The notes beneath the pieces are model-generated. The model saw nothing but the letters and a program-made list of their open reading frames with translations. It was not told the DNA's origin and did not search any database. Made by a program: the position numbers and the translations under genes. 64,000 nt of DNA from Ryuthela nishihirai (Eukaryota; Arthropoda; Arachnida; Araneae; Heptathelidae): contig JAWZYU010000019.1 of the NCBI GenBank assembly GCA_038380435.1, positions 25,817,801 to 25,881,800 of the forward strand. The letters are read 5' to 3'. Of the stretch, positions 63,702-64,000 are shown in pieces (position 1 is the first letter of the stretch; each line of letters opens with the position of its first letter).

Positions 63702-64000
63702 TCGGTTGGGTTGTTTTACCTCTGAGCGGCACTTTTTTTTGCACACAATGGGCTAAATGGCCAGGTCACAAAGATCCCGAAGGCTCAGAGAAGGTTGGGG
63801 GAAGGGACCCACTGGACAGCTGTTGCGAGACATATGGTATTTCCCGTCAAGGCAATCCAGCGTGTTCCTTAACGTGCACAGGTTATGGCTCTCCCGCATA
63901 CGGTGCCACGGCTTAACGTCCCATCCGACGGACGGCGTCCTTTCCCAGCCCATCGGTGTCTCCTACTGACCGTGGGTAGGGCGGGGAATTTTGCGGAGAT
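63702..64000 (-). repeat. SINE family A, cut by the window edge
   Basis: Begins with the GGTTGGGTTGTTTTACCTCT tail in minus orientation and is intact up to the GATTTATCTCCGC block (its complement at 63985-64000). The tRNA-like head lies beyond the window. Confidence 0.95.

Overview
The window is eukaryotic, most likely from an arthropod and plausibly an arachnid. It has one intron-containing gene with GT-AG introns, long AT-rich spacers, Ty3/gypsy, LINE, Penelope-like, Tc1/mariner and piggyBac-type elements, and two abundant tRNA-derived SINE families. The species call is inference; no marker gene settles it. There is no bacterial operon, CRISPR array, rRNA or convincing functional tRNA gene.

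Layout. 1-4728 is an 80-bp satellite (about 59 copies) whose monomer carries a hairpin-forming inverted repeat. 4.7-10.3 kb holds SINEs, a Tc1 transposase relic and AT-rich spacer. 10.3-14.7 kb is a decayed LINE on the minus strand (ORF1 with a zinc-finger-like start, endonuclease, reverse transcriptase with a mutated active site). 15.3-20.4 kb is a Ty3/gypsy element with two LTRs and a 4-bp target duplication; its pol is broken and its 3' part deleted. 20.8-31.6 kb is a mosaic of SINEs, two back-to-back palindromes, a TA-flanked MITE, a 26-bp minisatellite, a TTAA-flanked piggyBac-type element, a mariner relic and a Jockey-like fragment.

32.0-57.7 kb is the one host gene I can support: a five-exon SLC46-like (proton-coupled folate transporter-like) major facilitator gene on the plus strand. 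It encodes about 513 residues, all splice sites fit one reading frame, and a poly(A) signal follows the stop. Its introns are full of repeats. Intron 1 contains a 1.33-kb mariner element, AT hairpins and a 5.3-kb array of a 42-bp minisatellite that is open in five of six frames. Intron 2 contains a Penelope-like fragment and a Tc1 element split by a SINE. Intron 3 contains 31-bp and 21-bp minisatellites. Intron 4 contains two divergently oriented RTE-like LINE copies.

57.7-64 kb is intergenic, with a roughly 20-bp minisatellite inside inverted ends, two copies of a small inverted-terminus element, more SINEs and half-MITEs. No new multi-gene system was found. The more unusual signals are the structure-forming satellites, the twin palindromes sharing a loop sequence, the five-frame-open intronic array, and the repeat families whose target duplications can be read directly.
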